From assembly GCF_032017025.1 (NCBI RefSeq), contig NZ_DALZQO010000005.1, forward strand, positions 71,618 through 135,617: a DNA stretch of 64,000 nt, read 5' to 3'. The notes beneath the pieces are model-generated. The model saw only the letters and a list, made by a program, of their open reading frames with translations. It had not been told where the DNA came from and made no database searches. Both the position numbers and the translations under genes were made by a program. Within the stretch, counting starts at the first letter, position 1. Each line of letters starts with the position of its first letter. Source of the DNA: Hydrogenoanaerobacterium sp032017025. GTDB lineage: Bacteria; Bacillota; Clostridia; Oscillospirales; Ruminococcaceae. Positions 42,062 through 51,748 of the stretch are shown here, in pieces.

Positions 42062-43663
42062 ATGTATAAACTTCTGATTGTAGATGACGAAGCAATCACA
42101 CGAAGCGGAATCATCAAGCATGTCCCCTTTGAAAAGTACGGAATCACCGAGATTTCGCAGGCAGATGACGGCGTAAATGCTTTGGAGCTTGCCAAAAGCT
42201 TTTGCCCCGACATTGTTCTTTCTGATATTAAAATGCCGCGCATGGATGGAATCACCTTTGCCAATGAGCTTAAAAAGCTGAACCCCGATTGTGTGCTTAT
42301 TTTTATGAGCGCGTACAGCGACAAGGAGTACTTTATTAAAGCGATTAAGCTAAAAGCGGTAAGCTATGTGGAAAAGCCGATTGATATTGACGAGCTGGAA
42401 GCCGCGATCAAAAACGCAGTGGATGAGCTGCAGCGCCACATTAGCCGCGAGAATATTTCAAACCGCATGGATAAGGTGCTGGAAGAAAGCCGCAGCCTTT
42501 TCAACAATCAGCTTGCCTTGCTGTTGATAAAACACGAGACCCCGATGGAAGAGATTGAGGAAAAGATTTCGCTGATGGATATGGACATTCCCCTGGATGG
42601 GAGTTTTGTCACGCTGCTCATCAAAATTCAAAACGGAAGTGCTATGACGCCCAAAGAGACCGAGAATATTCGTGAACATGTATATAAGGTGCTTAACGAA
42701 GTGCTGGGCAGCCTGGAAGAACGTGCCCTGTGGGCATACCGTGGCAACAACCAAATTGTATTGCACCTTTTTACTCCGCACAGTGAGCGGCATAAGCTTT
42801 CGGCTGAACGCATGGTCAGCTTTGCCGAGCAGATTTACATTCGTGAAAGCGAGGTAAACCCGATTTCGATTGCAATCGGCAGTGTGGTTTCGGGTATCGA
42901 TCAAATCATTCACTCCTACATCAGCGCGGCGGTGGTATTGCAAAAGCTTTTCTTTAAAAAGGGAATCCCTGTCGACTATTACCGCGGCGAAGAACCCGCT
43001 GCAGCCTATCATTTTGAAAGCGACCTCACCGAGAGCTTTACCGAGCTGATTGAAAAGGGCATGCAGAGCCAGGCTGTAGAGTTTGTAAGCACATTGACAG
43101 CCCAGATTATGCTGTGCACCGATACGCAAATCATTACCATTAAAAACGAGTACTACCGCTTGCTTTGTGTGGTGGATAAATATGCGGTGGGGCAGTTTAC
43201 GGGACAGACGGAGCAAAGCGGTGAAAGCGACCTTGTGTGGAATGTGGTTGCCTCTACCGAGAGCCTCAGCGAGCTTTCGCGTTACCTCATTGGTAAGATT
43301 AACCGCTATTTTTCTGAATTGCGCGACCAAAACAACAATGATGCCATTGCGCTGAAAATTCAGAAGTATATTTCGTTCAACTATCACAATTCTGCTCTAT
43401 CCATCGAAGAAATCAGCGATGAAATCGGGATGTCGCCGGCCTATCTGTGTGTGCTGTTCAAAGCACAAACCGGTAAGACCATCAACGGCTACATCACCGA
43501 TGTGCGGGTGGAGAAAGCAAAGGAGCTGCTCAAGGACGGCAAGGTGAAAATTGGCGAGATTGCAAAACGATGCGGCTACAACGACTCGGATTATTTTGCA
43601 AAGGTATTTAAAAAGATGGTAGATTGCTCGCCGAGCGAATACCGCAAGAAGTATATTATCTAA
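42062..43663 (+). CDS. AraC-type response regulator (YesN-like)
   Basis: 533 residues. Receiver 1-120 with acidic DD at 8-9, phospho-acceptor D55 (IVLSDIKMPRMDG), the lysine in SYVEKPID; a long middle region (about 135-420); C-terminal AraC double helix-turn-helix: LSIEEISDEIGMSPAYLCVLF and VKIGEIAKRCGYNDSDYFAKVF ending SPSEYRKKYI. ATG 42062 has GGAGG 9 bases upstream; an ATG two codons earlier (42056) overlaps the previous stop. Likely target: the direct repeats before the ABC importer operon at 36680. Confidence 0.93.
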   Translation: MYKLLIVDDEAITRSGIIKHVPFEKYGITEISQADDGVNALELAKSFCPDIVLSDIKMPRMDGITFANELKKLNPDCVLIFMSAYSDKEYFIKAIKLKAVSYVEKPIDIDELEAAIKNAVDELQRHISRENISNRMDKVLEESRSLFNNQLALLLIKHETPMEEIEEKISLMDMDIPLDGSFVTLLIKIQNGSAMTPKETENIREHVYKVLNEVLGSLEERALWAYRGNNQIVLHLFTPHSERHKLSAERMVSFAEQIYIRESEVNPISIAIGSVVSGIDQIIHSYISAAVVLQKLFFKKGIPVDYYRGEEPAAAYHFESDLTESFTELIEKGMQSQAVEFVSTLTAQIMLCTDTQIITIKNEYYRLLCVVDKYAVGQFTGQTEQSGESDLVWNVVASTESLSELSRYLIGKINRYFSELRDQNNNDAIALKIQKYISFNYHNSALSIEEISDEIGMSPAYLCVLFKAQTGKTINGYITDVRVEKAKELLKDGKVKIGEIAKRCGYNDSDYFAKVFKKMVDCSPSEYRKKYII

Positions 43664-43700
43664 AAGCGGCCGCAGGTCGTGGAAAGGGGGAGGAACTGCT

Positions 43701-45488
43701 GTGCGGCGATTTAACCTGTTTAAAATATTTTTTCGCGATATGCAGCTGAAATATAAACTGATTCTCTCCTTTCTGGTGCTGATTATTGTACCGCTGGTAG
43801 TGCAGAACGTTGTAACGTTCGGCAAAATATCGCAGGTGCTGGAGGAACGCATCATCTTCTCCGCCACACAGGTGTTTGCACAGACCACCGATTTTGTATC
43901 TTACAAAATCAACAAGATTATCGATATCTCTGAGCAGATTGCGGTGAATGGAACTGTCAAAGAAGTGCTTGAAAAACCCTTGAGTGACTATCCGCTGGAG
44001 GAACAATATGAGGATATCAATAAGATGCGCAGTTATCTCAACTCGTTTCGCAACGTGCAGGATATCCACAACGTTTGCCTATACGTTCGCGACGAGGTGG
44101 TACATTCGGATGTAGACGGCGACATCGCTTCGTTTTCCAGTGCGCGCAAAACCCACTGGTACCAGCAGCTGCCCGGTGCAGATGGCAATGTATTTATGGT
44201 GCCGCCGGAGTATTACCAACCGCGTGTGGGTGAAATCAACAACCAGAATGTTTTGTCGGTGGTGCGGCGCATTTCGGGTACCGATAATTACCTTAATACC
44301 ATCGGCTACCTGCGCATCGATTTCCTCGAATCCAACATCAAAAACATTTTAACCAATGCGAATTCCATCGACGGCAGCTTCACCTACATTCAAAACCGCG
44401 ATTACCGTATTGTAATCACCACTGAAGATGAGATGATTGATAAGTACCGCATCAGTATGTCGATGATGGACAGCATCTCAAAGGCAAACGACTGGACCGT
44501 CACCAACCTGTCGGGCGAAAAGGTGTATGTGCGTTCCAAACCCATCAACCGCACCGACTGGACGGTAATCACCATTATTCCGGCCACATGTGTATTCCGT
44601 GAAATTATCGAAATCAACAACTTTATGACAGTGTTCCTGTCGGTTATTGCGATTGTTGCAGTGGCACTGTCCATCTTTATTGCGGTGAACATTGCAAAAC
44701 GCCTACACCATCTTTCGCAGAAGATGACCATGGTGACGGAAAACGTGTTTGAGGAGTACACCGATGAGAAGGATAGCAAGGATGAGATTGGCGAGCTTGC
44801 CGAAAGCTACAACTATATGGTAGGGCGTATCTCTAAGATGGTAGTGGAGCAGTATCAGTCCGGTCAGGAGCTGAAAAACGCCGAGCTTAAAGCATTGCAG
44901 GCGCAGATCAACCCACACTTCCTTTACAATACGCTGGATATGATCAACTGGATGTCTTATGAGGATAAAGGTGCTGAAATCCGCAAAATCATTAAGGCAC
45001 TCTCTGCATTTTATAAGTTGAGCCTCAGCAGAGGTGACAGCGTCATCTCTATTCGCGATGAGTTGTACCACGTGTCGCTGTATATGAGCATCCAGAACTA
45101 CCGCCTGCAGAATGCAATTGATTTTACCATCGATTGCCCTGAATATCTGAAGGATTACAGCATCCCTAAAATTACCTTGCAGCCGATTGTAGAAAACGCG
45201 ATTTTGCATGGCATACAAGCGCGTGAAGACAAGGCTGGCTCTATTTCGATTACGGTTACGGAGCAGGATGATTATATCTATATCCGCACGCAAGATAACG
45301 GTGTGGGAGTGCCCGCCGACCGCATTGATGCGATTCTTAACCACGAAAGCAAAAAAGGCTTTGGGCTAAAAAACATTAATACCCGTATGATGCTGTCGTT
45401 CAACTACCTCAGTGGAATTTCGATTGAAAGCGAAGAGGGCGCCGGCACAACCGTAATTGTTAAAATTTTAAAGAAGATTCAGGACTGA
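43701..45488 (+). CDS. YesM-type sensor histidine kinase
   Basis: 595 residues, GTG start 7 bases after GGAGG. Two membrane segments (about 19-37 and 307-331) frame an extracellular Cache-like sensor (40-300). HAMP about 332-385. Dimerisation domain with H406 in AQINPHFLYNTLDMINW (His_kinase family), HATPase with VENAILHGIQ, DNGVGVPADRID and KKGFGLKNINTRM. Partner of the response regulator just upstream; together with the tethered binding protein they form a three-part sugar-sensing system. Confidence 0.94.
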   Translation: MRRFNLFKIFFRDMQLKYKLILSFLVLIIVPLVVQNVVTFGKISQVLEERIIFSATQVFAQTTDFVSYKINKIIDISEQIAVNGTVKEVLEKPLSDYPLEEQYEDINKMRSYLNSFRNVQDIHNVCLYVRDEVVHSDVDGDIASFSSARKTHWYQQLPGADGNVFMVPPEYYQPRVGEINNQNVLSVVRRISGTDNYLNTIGYLRIDFLESNIKNILTNANSIDGSFTYIQNRDYRIVITTEDEMIDKYRISMSMMDSISKANDWTVTNLSGEKVYVRSKPINRTDWTVITIIPATCVFREIIEINNFMTVFLSVIAIVAVALSIFIAVNIAKRLHHLSQKMTMVTENVFEEYTDEKDSKDEIGELAESYNYMVGRISKMVVEQYQSGQELKNAELKALQAQINPHFLYNTLDMINWMSYEDKGAEIRKIIKALSAFYKLSLSRGDSVISIRDELYHVSLYMSIQNYRLQNAIDFTIDCPEYLKDYSIPKITLQPIVENAILHGIQAREDKAGSISITVTEQDDYIYIRTQDNGVGVPADRIDAILNHESKKGFGLKNINTRMMLSFNYLSGISIESEEGAGTTVIVKILKKIQD

Positions 45489-45560
45489 GCAGACAAGGTA
45501 TGAATAACAAAGATGGCACCTCGCAAACTAACAGAGAAAAAACAGTTTGGAGTGGGTAGG

Positions 45561-45821
45561 ATGAAGTACGAATTTGCAGCCGAGATTAAGAAAGTGCCCG
45601 ATATTGACGGTGCATACGTGGAAATACCGTTTGATGTAAAGGCTGTGTTCGGTAAGGGACGGGTGAAGGTGCATGCCACCTTCGACGGAGAGCCTTATGA
45701 TGGCAGCATAGTAAGAATGGGAACACCCTGCCATATTATCGGTATCCGCAAGGAGATTCGTACAAAAATAGGCAAGCAGGCGGGCGATACCGTGCTGGTG
45801 ACGGTGGAAGAGCAGGAATAG
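45561..45821 (+). CDS. DUF1905 domain protein
   Basis: 86 residues forming a small beta-barrel of the DUF1905 family, role unknown (members also occur fused to bacteriocin-protection YdeI/OmpD-associated domains). Seen: EFAAEIKKVPDIDGAYVEIP and GKGRVKVHATFDGEPYDGSI, then IIGIRKEIRTKIGKQAGD. ATG 45561 has GGAG 8 bases ahead; the open frame extends to an ATG at 45513 without a ribosome site. A simple house-keeping gene next to ywbE. Confidence 0.85.
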   Translation: MKYEFAAEIKKVPDIDGAYVEIPFDVKAVFGKGRVKVHATFDGEPYDGSIVRMGTPCHIIGIRKEIRTKIGKQAGDTVLVTVEEQE

Positions 45822-45864
45822 CAAACTACAAAGCCGGATACGGTTTAACGGAGGAAAACATATT

Positions 45865-46068
45865 TTGAACGGACAGACAAGAAGCAACATTAAAATAGGT
45901 GCACTGGTTGACATTGTGCTAAAAAAGGATCAGCCCACAGGCAAGCTTACCCGTGGGCATGTAAAACGGATTTTGACCAAAAGCCCAAACCACCCTCACG
46001 GCATTAAGGTAATGCTGGTAGAAGACGATATGGTGGGCAGGGTGCAGGAGATTGTTGGAGAAAACTGA
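45865..46068 (+). CDS. YwbE family protein
   Basis: 67 residues of the YwbE family (DUF2196), small and basic, with a KOW-like beta-barrel appearance; function unknown. RSNIKIGALVDIVLKKDQPTG, then LTRGHVKRILTKSPNHPHGI and VGRVQEIVG match the family along its length. TTG start at 45865, 10 bases after GGAGG. Followed by a terminator. Confidence 0.88.
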   Translation: MNGQTRSNIKIGALVDIVLKKDQPTGKLTRGHVKRILTKSPNHPHGIKVMLVEDDMVGRVQEIVGEN

Positions 46069-46086
46069 TTGCATACTGCATAATCG

Positions 46087-46116
46087 AAAAAGGAGCCGTT
46101 TGGTGGCTCCTTTTTT
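46087..46116 (+). terminator. Terminator after the ywbE-like gene
   Basis: AAAAAGGAGCC-GTTTGGT-GGCTCCTTTTTT hairpin with six T. Confidence 0.92.
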
Positions 46117-46262
46117 GTACCCTGCTTTTGGTGGATATACGCTTTTGGACAATAAAAAAGCAGGGCTCCCATTTCCTATCCCTTTTTAATATTTTAGCTG
46201 GTAGGTTTATCTAAATTGATTTTAACCCATAATAAGGATAAAACTAAAAAGGTGGAAGAAAG

Positions 46263-46616
46263 ATGAACGATTATTTTGATAATCTCGATGAGATTGAAAA
46301 GAATCTAAAATATTTAGTTGCGAATCATAGCGAAATCTACCAAGCTTATGAACATTTCGGAAAGCTGGTTCACGAAAAAGGCGGCCCTTTGGATGAAAAA
46401 ACCCGCTGGCTGATTAAGGTTGCTTTATCGGCAGACTGTCAAAATGAATATTCGTTAACCACTCATATTCTCAAAGCCATTCAATGTGGTTGCTCTAAGG
46501 AAGAGATTGAGCATGTCTTGCTGCTTGTCGCCCCAACCTCAGGCTTTCCAAAAATGATGAGAGGGTTGCTTATTTTAAGAAATGTTTTAGAACAAACACC
46601 CCAGAGTTCGCAATAA
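46263..46616 (+). CDS. Carboxymuconolactone decarboxylase (AhpD-like) family protein
   Basis: 117 residues, all-helical CMD fold (GPLDEKTRWLIKVALSADCQ, HILKAIQCGCSKEEIEHVLL). AhpD peroxidases need a CxxC pair; here C59 is followed by Q-N-E, so the second cysteine is absent, while H68 is kept. A thiol-peroxidase role is therefore unlikely and the actual activity is unknown. Own ribosome site AAAGGTGG; stands alone between terminators. Confidence 0.85.
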   Translation: MNDYFDNLDEIEKNLKYLVANHSEIYQAYEHFGKLVHEKGGPLDEKTRWLIKVALSADCQNEYSLTTHILKAIQCGCSKEEIEHVLLLVAPTSGFPKMMRGLLILRNVLEQTPQSSQ

Positions 46617-46654
46617 AAAGCGCTTGGCTCCATTAGAACTACAGGCAAAGAAAT

Positions 46655-46691
46655 AGCAAGGCAATTGACTGATATGGTCGATTGCCTTGCT
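46655..46691. terminator. Probable bidirectional terminator
   Basis: Arms AGCAAGGCAAT and ATTGCCTTGCT perfectly complementary, between two converging genes; T runs are weak on both strands. Confidence 0.65.
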
Positions 46692-46729
46692 GCTTTATTC
46701 AAGGTGCAGCCTAGTACTTACTGCATTTA

Positions 46730-49009
46730 TTAAGTTTTAGAGGAGGAACCAGGATGATCACTCCATACAAAGCACTCAAATTCATCCACAGGCACAGGCT
46801 TTGAAAACACATATCCCTGTACCATATCACAGTTAGCGCTGCGCAGGAATTCTACCTGAGATATGGTTTCAACACCTTCAGAAACAGTCTGCATATTCAG
46901 TTCTTTTGCAAGCGAAAGAATGCTTTGAATGATCTTTTTGCCGCGAGTGTTCCCCTGAGTGTTGCTTTTTTGGAATGCCCCGTCCAGCTTTATTATATCA
47001 ACGGGGAATTCATTCAAGAGGTTCAGAGAGGAATAGCCGCTTCCAAAATCATCAAGAGAGCACCAGAATCCGGCCTCATGGATTCGATCGATTACATTGG
47101 TGAGGTTTTTCATATTTTCAAATAAGACTGTTTCAGTAATCTCGAATTCCAAGAGCTTTGCAGGAATATCGTACTTTTCATGTACCAATTTGTATGGTTC
47201 CAGAAACTGCGGATCGCGCAAGTGAACCCGTGAAAGGTTGATTGAAATGGGAATCGGTTCAACACCTGCATCAATCCATTTTCGAATCAGCCGGCATACT
47301 TGCTCAAACACATACAAATCAAGTTTGATAATAAACCCATTGCGTTCAAACAGGGGGATAAACTCATTCGGAGGAATCATACCCTTTTGCGGGTCGTTCC
47401 ACCTTACCAGCGCTTCGGCGCCGCCCACGGTGTTTGTTTGAATATTTATTTTGGGTTGAAGGTAGATGCAGAACTCTCCGTTTTCGAGGGCCTGCTCCAT
47501 ACAGTTCTCCATTTCAGTTTCACGGTTCTGCTGTACGCGTATCATATCTTCATAAAAAGAATATTTTAGCAGCTGGATAGACTCTGTTTTTTTTGCAATC
47601 TTGCGTGCTATATTGGCACGATCCTGTATCGTAATAAACTCAAGATTAGGATTATCGATTGTATAAATTCCTGCTTGAACTTGAAGATAATATCTAATTT
47701 CCAACTGCTCATTGTAAGCATTTAGTTCTGTTACAATGGCGTCCAGTCGTTTTACAATTTCTTCTTGCGGCTTTGAAAAAATTAAAATGTTAAATACATC
47801 GGCTGAAATTCGAGCGATCATTTCGCCTTCAGACAGGTGCCTATAAACAATATCATGCAAATACTTTAAGGTTTTATTTCCTGCTTCGCAGCCCCCTCGA
47901 TCATTGATTATCTTAAATTTATAGATGTCAAGGGATAACAAGGCATAGGTACCGGCAGGAGCATTTTTAATCTTGCTGATGGCCTCTGTTTCAAACTTTA
48001 TACAGGTGTAGCCCTTGGTAATTGGGTCGACAAAGGCCGCATGTTCCAGCTGCTCGCGGTTTTTACGGCTGTTCCAAACAATCATAGCAATCAGAATCAA
48101 GAATAAAATCATGATACTGATGCTGATCCATACCCCAAAACGCAGAATAGTCACCGTATTGTGCTGTGTATATGAGGTAGGAACCACCGAAAGCAAGTAC
48201 CAATCCTCCACATTCAGCGGTGTATAAAACATCACCTTATGCACATCATCTTTTAATCGAAAATACATAATTCCGTCTTTCCCTTTACGCATATCCTGCT
48301 GCATCTTCTCAGCGGAACGATCAGAATCATACTTACCCCCATCTGCCATCATTTCAAAAAAGTTAGTAAAATTTGAGGGCAAGCTTCTATTTTGAGATAT
48401 GATAATCCCATCGCCGTTATGATTTACAATATAGGAAACGCCTTCTCCGTCAAACCTTTGTACGGCAAGCCTTTCCCCCACATTCTGAGGAGGGCTACTG
48501 GCCACAAGTGCTCCAGTCAGTTTGCCGTCCTTTTTTACAGGAACGGCGTATACAATAACCTCGGTTCCATCAATGTTCGATTTTGGAATATGTGCCACAA
48601 CCTGTTTTTCGCCGCCGAATATTCGCACAAAAACAGGCCCTCCGCTTACATCAACTTGTCTGCCATCCGTTGTATAGCACAGTCCGTTTCGATCAATATA
48701 GCTGAGCCTGGCAGAGCCTTGACTTTCGCTTGTTTCTTGTAAATAGGATACAATCTGCGCAGGGTCATCTAACATCGCACAGGTGGTGGCAGCAAGTTCG
48801 AGGTTGCGTAGCGAATGGTTGATTCTATCGGCAACTGTAACGGATATAAGCTCGGAGATATCAGAAAGTGAGCGCTCGGTTTCTAGTTTTAAAATTGTTC
48901 GGGACAGGTTAAGGTATAATGTCAGCATCACAAACAAAATAAATACAACACCTAAGATGCTTGCAAAAATCATATAATTGTCTCTTTTTCGTTGCTCTGT
49001 TTTATTCAT
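46730..49009 (-). CDS. Cache-sensor protein with degenerate GGDEF and intact EAL (c-di-GMP phosphodiesterase)
   Basis: 759 residues. Membrane segments about 12-34 and 288-312 bracket an extracellular dCache-like sensor. The GGDEF-like domain (about 325-485) has SADVF at 402-406 instead of GGDEF, and GCEAG where GHxxGD is expected, so it should not synthesise c-di-GMP. The EAL domain (about 500-745) keeps the catalytic set: E532 in EAL, N591, E623, D653/D654 in LDDFGSGYS, K674, E711 in EGVE and Q731. It therefore probably degrades c-di-GMP in response to an outside ligand. Confidence 0.92.
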   Translation of the reverse strand: MNKTEQRKRDNYMIFASILGVVFILFVMLTLYLNLSRTILKLETERSLSDISELISVTVADRINHSLRNLELAATTCAMLDDPAQIVSYLQETSESQGSARLSYIDRNGLCYTTDGRQVDVSGGPVFVRIFGGEKQVVAHIPKSNIDGTEVIVYAVPVKKDGKLTGALVASSPPQNVGERLAVQRFDGEGVSYIVNHNGDGIIISQNRSLPSNFTNFFEMMADGGKYDSDRSAEKMQQDMRKGKDGIMYFRLKDDVHKVMFYTPLNVEDWYLLSVVPTSYTQHNTVTILRFGVWISISIMILFLILIAMIVWNSRKNREQLEHAAFVDPITKGYTCIKFETEAISKIKNAPAGTYALLSLDIYKFKIINDRGGCEAGNKTLKYLHDIVYRHLSEGEMIARISADVFNILIFSKPQEEIVKRLDAIVTELNAYNEQLEIRYYLQVQAGIYTIDNPNLEFITIQDRANIARKIAKKTESIQLLKYSFYEDMIRVQQNRETEMENCMEQALENGEFCIYLQPKINIQTNTVGGAEALVRWNDPQKGMIPPNEFIPLFERNGFIIKLDLYVFEQVCRLIRKWIDAGVEPIPISINLSRVHLRDPQFLEPYKLVHEKYDIPAKLLEFEITETVLFENMKNLTNVIDRIHEAGFWCSLDDFGSGYSSLNLLNEFPVDIIKLDGAFQKSNTQGNTRGKKIIQSILSLAKELNMQTVSEGVETISQVEFLRSANCDMVQGYVFSKPVPVDEFECFVWSDHPGSSSKT

Positions 49010-49378
49010 TTTGTTTCCTCCATCCTTAGTCCAAAGACTGTCTCCCCGTTGCGCTTTTTTATAAGACTATAATAAAAAACATTTCTGTAAAATGATGGTT
49101 AGTAATAGAATACCCCATAAACTTTTATAAAACAATAAAATTTTTCGCTGTTTATAGAAATATTTGTAAATTTACGTTGTATTTAGGAGACAAGGCGACA
49201 GCTTTCTTTATTTTTAGGTAAGCTATCCTAGTATATGTTTCAGAACAACGCTTTAAAGAGTTTACAGCACAAACTTACCAAGTGAAGGCCAAATGAATAA
49301 AGCCTCTCCCAAATCATGATCGGGAGAGGCTTTATAAGTTTTAGATAAGTACTGGTTGGTGTATACTGCTTCTATTCG
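49010..49378. other. Gene-free AT-rich stretch
   Basis: No open frame with a ribosome site on either strand. It holds the leader of the EAL-domain gene on the minus side, poly-A/T segments at 49060-49160, and one hairpin at 49298-49334. I see no convincing RNA gene. Confidence 0.6.
49298..49334. terminator. Terminator of the nucleoside operon
   Basis: Perfect 13-bp stem TAAAGCCTCTCCC / GGGAGAGGCTTTA with an 11-base loop, 45 bases after the last gene of the minus-strand nucleoside operon; weak T runs. Confidence 0.75.
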
Positions 49379-50701
49379 TTAAAATTTTTCCACACAATCC
49401 ATAGTTACACGGGCGTAGACCAATTTTTCTTCAGCAGGTTTGCTACCCGATAGGGTGATGGCATCAAGCAGCATGCGCTCCGCCTCGGCAATTGAGTCAT
49501 TCTTTGAGGTAAACAGCTCTGCGAGCACATCACCTGCTTTTACCTCATCTCCAACCTTTTTTACAAGCAAAATACCCGCACTGTAGTCAATGGGGTCACC
49601 CTTGCTTGCTCTGCCTGCCCCCAATACTACCGAAGCAATACCGCAGCGCTCGGTATCCATGTGTGAGATATAACCGTCGGCAGGGGAAAGAACCTTATGT
49701 GTAAGCGGTGCTTTGGCAAACTTTTCGGTATCTTCCAATACAGATACATCACCGCCTTGCGCTGCCGCCATTGCTTTGAGCTTTTCCAGTGCACGTCCGC
49801 TTGCTATGGCGTCCTCTGCAAGTGCACGGCATGCGGCAAGCTCGCCTTTCTCTGCAAGGTACAGCATGTTGCTTGCCAGCTGCAAACAAACCTCGGTAAA
49901 ATCTGCTGGGCCATGCCCTTGCAGCGTCTGCACCGCCTCAATTACCTCAAGTGAGTTGCCGATAGCATGCCCCAGCGGAATATCCATATCGGTGATGAGT
50001 GCAACCGTTCTGCGCCCCATGTGCTCACCAATCGAGACCATCGCCTGTGCAAGCGCGATCGAATCATCCAATGTCTTCATAAACGCGCCGCTGCCCGTCT
50101 TTACATCCAGCAGAATGGCATTGCTGCCTGCAGCCAGCTTCTTGCTCATAATGGAGGATGCAATTAGCGAAATGTTATCTACTGTAGCGGTCACATCGCG
50201 CAGGGCATACAGCTTTTTATCGGCAGGGGCGATGTTGCCGGTCTGCCCGATGATAGAAAGACCAGTATCACGCACGATATCAAAGAAACGCTCCTTTTCA
50301 ATCGAGGTTTCAAAGCCGGGAATCGCCTCGAGCTTATCGATGGTGCCGCCGGTGTGCCCCAGTCCGCGCCCCGACATTTTTGCTACAGGTACACCGCATG
50401 CGGCCACAATCGGCCCGATCACCAGCGAGGTTTTGTCACCTACGCCGCCGGTGCTGTGTTTATCCACCTTAATTCCGGGGATAGGGGAGAGATCAATCAT
50501 GTCGCCCGAATGTGCCATACAGTCGGTGAGGTAAGCGGTTTCGTGCGCGTTCATGCCCTTAAAATAGATTGCCATCAGCAGGGCAGAAACTTGATAATCA
50601 GGGATGCTGCCGCCCGTGAAGCCATCCACCACAAACTTGATTTGTTCATCGGTGAGAACCTCACCGTTTCGTTTGTCCATAATAATGTCGTACATACGCA
50701 T
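49379..50701 (-). CDS. pdp: Pyrimidine-nucleoside phosphorylase
   Basis: 440-residue cytoplasmic enzyme cleaving uridine, thymidine and deoxyuridine with phosphate to the base and (deoxy)ribose 1-phosphate. N-terminal MYDIIMDKRNGEVLT, helical domain, phosphate-binding DKHSTGGVGDKTSL, the signature KMSGRGLGHTGGTIDKLEAI, and the C-terminal domain with AYxxAG-like VLGAGRASKGDPID. Length fits. Separated from the permease gene by a hairpin at 50739-50764, so its level may be set separately within the operon. Confidence 0.95.
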   Translation of the reverse strand: MRMYDIIMDKRNGEVLTDEQIKFVVDGFTGGSIPDYQVSALLMAIYFKGMNAHETAYLTDCMAHSGDMIDLSPIPGIKVDKHSTGGVGDKTSLVIGPIVAACGVPVAKMSGRGLGHTGGTIDKLEAIPGFETSIEKERFFDIVRDTGLSIIGQTGNIAPADKKLYALRDVTATVDNISLIASSIMSKKLAAGSNAILLDVKTGSGAFMKTLDDSIALAQAMVSIGEHMGRRTVALITDMDIPLGHAIGNSLEVIEAVQTLQGHGPADFTEVCLQLASNMLYLAEKGELAACRALAEDAIASGRALEKLKAMAAAQGGDVSVLEDTEKFAKAPLTHKVLSPADGYISHMDTERCGIASVVLGAGRASKGDPIDYSAGILLVKKVGDEVKAGDVLAELFTSKNDSIAEAERMLLDAITLSGSKPAEEKLVYARVTMDCVEKF

Positions 50702-50738
50702 GATAAAAAACCTCCCTGCAAATAATTCATTTCAATCA

Positions 50739-50764
50739 AAAAGGCACGGCGAGCCGTGCCTTTT
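50739..50764 (-). terminator. Hairpin between nucleoside permease and phosphorylase genes
   Basis: AAAAGGCACGGC / GCCGTGCCTTTT, 12-bp perfect stem, GA loop, with a short T run (three to five) on the minus strand. Acts as a partial terminator or 3' stabiliser inside the operon. Confidence 0.75.
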
Positions 50765-50794
50765 CTATCTTGTTGCCAAACGAGGCAGAGTTGG

Positions 50795-51748
50795 CTATCT
50801 GCTGCCTTTGTCGTACGGAATACCCGATGCCTTGGGCGCCATAGAGTTTTTGGATGTAAACGCGAGAACAATCAGTGTTGCAATGTAAGGGATCATCTTA
50901 TAAATATCGTTGGGGATACCAAGCGATGCCAGGAAGGGAATACCGGAGTATGCCGATGCAATTGTTTTCATCAAACCAAAGAAGAACGCCGCCATCAAAA
51001 TACGCGAGGGCTTCCACTGGCCGAAGATAAGTACAGCAAGGGCAAGGAAGCCGTAGCCGGAAACAGTCGCGTTAAAGTTGGTGGAGGTGGGAATAACAAA
51101 CACCAAGCCGCCTATACCTGCCAGCGCACCCGAAATCATAACGCCGATGTAGCGCATTTTGTAAACGTTGATACCGACGGAATCAGCCGCCTGAGGGTGC
51201 TCGCCACAAGAACGAAGGCGAAGGCCAAATTTGGTTTTGTAAAGAACCATCCACGAAACAATTAGTATTGCAAAACCAATGTAGGTGGTGATGTAGGTAT
51301 TTTTAAAGAATAGGTCACCGATGACAGGGATATTGCCCAATACAGGTACGCTATCAATGCGGAACTGATTGACAAACGGAATCTGCTGCACGGTGCGGAT
51401 CATACGTGCCACGTAAATTGCGAATGCGGGAGCAAACATGTTAATCGCGGTACCGCTGATAACCTGATCTGCCTTCATATTAATTGCCGCGTAGGCATGT
51501 GCCAGTGAAACAATGATGCCGGTGAGGGCCGCAATTACAATAGCAATGAGCAGTATGGGCTGGCCGGGCAGCTTCGCCTGGAACATGTTGATAAACATGA
51601 TGCTGCTGAACGCGCCCATAATCATAATACCTTCCAGTGCAATATTGACTACACCGCTGCGCTCCGAGTACATTCCGCCGAGTGCTACAATAAGCAGGGG
51701 AATCGAGAAGAACATGGTCTGCTGAACTAAAAAGTATAAGGTTTGCAT
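50795..51748 (-). CDS. Nucleoside ABC transporter permease (NupQ/YufQ-like)
   Basis: 317-residue membrane subunit of the BMP-type nucleoside importer family. Family segments: ALGGMYSERSGVVNIALEGI near residue 20, LRSCGEHPQAADSVGINVYK, GALAGIGGLVFVIPTS and ALAVLIFGQWKPSRI. About nine hydrophobic stretches. The TAATG overlap with the preceding permease gene indicates a heterodimeric channel. Confidence 0.93.
   Translation of the reverse strand: MQTLYFLVQQTMFFSIPLLIVALGGMYSERSGVVNIALEGIMIMGAFSSIMFINMFQAKLPGQPILLIAIVIAALTGIIVSLAHAYAAINMKADQVISGTAINMFAPAFAIYVARMIRTVQQIPFVNQFRIDSVPVLGNIPVIGDLFFKNTYITTYIGFAILIVSWMVLYKTKFGLRLRSCGEHPQAADSVGINVYKMRYIGVMISGALAGIGGLVFVIPTSTNFNATVSGYGFLALAVLIFGQWKPSRILMAAFFFGLMKTIASAYSGIPFLASLGIPNDIYKMIPYIATLIVLAFTSKNSMAPKASGIPYDKGSR

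Noticed and set aside
46263..46616. AhpD-type peroxidase
   Set aside because: The second cysteine of the needed CxxC pair is missing (C59-Q-N-E), so only the CMD family assignment is kept.
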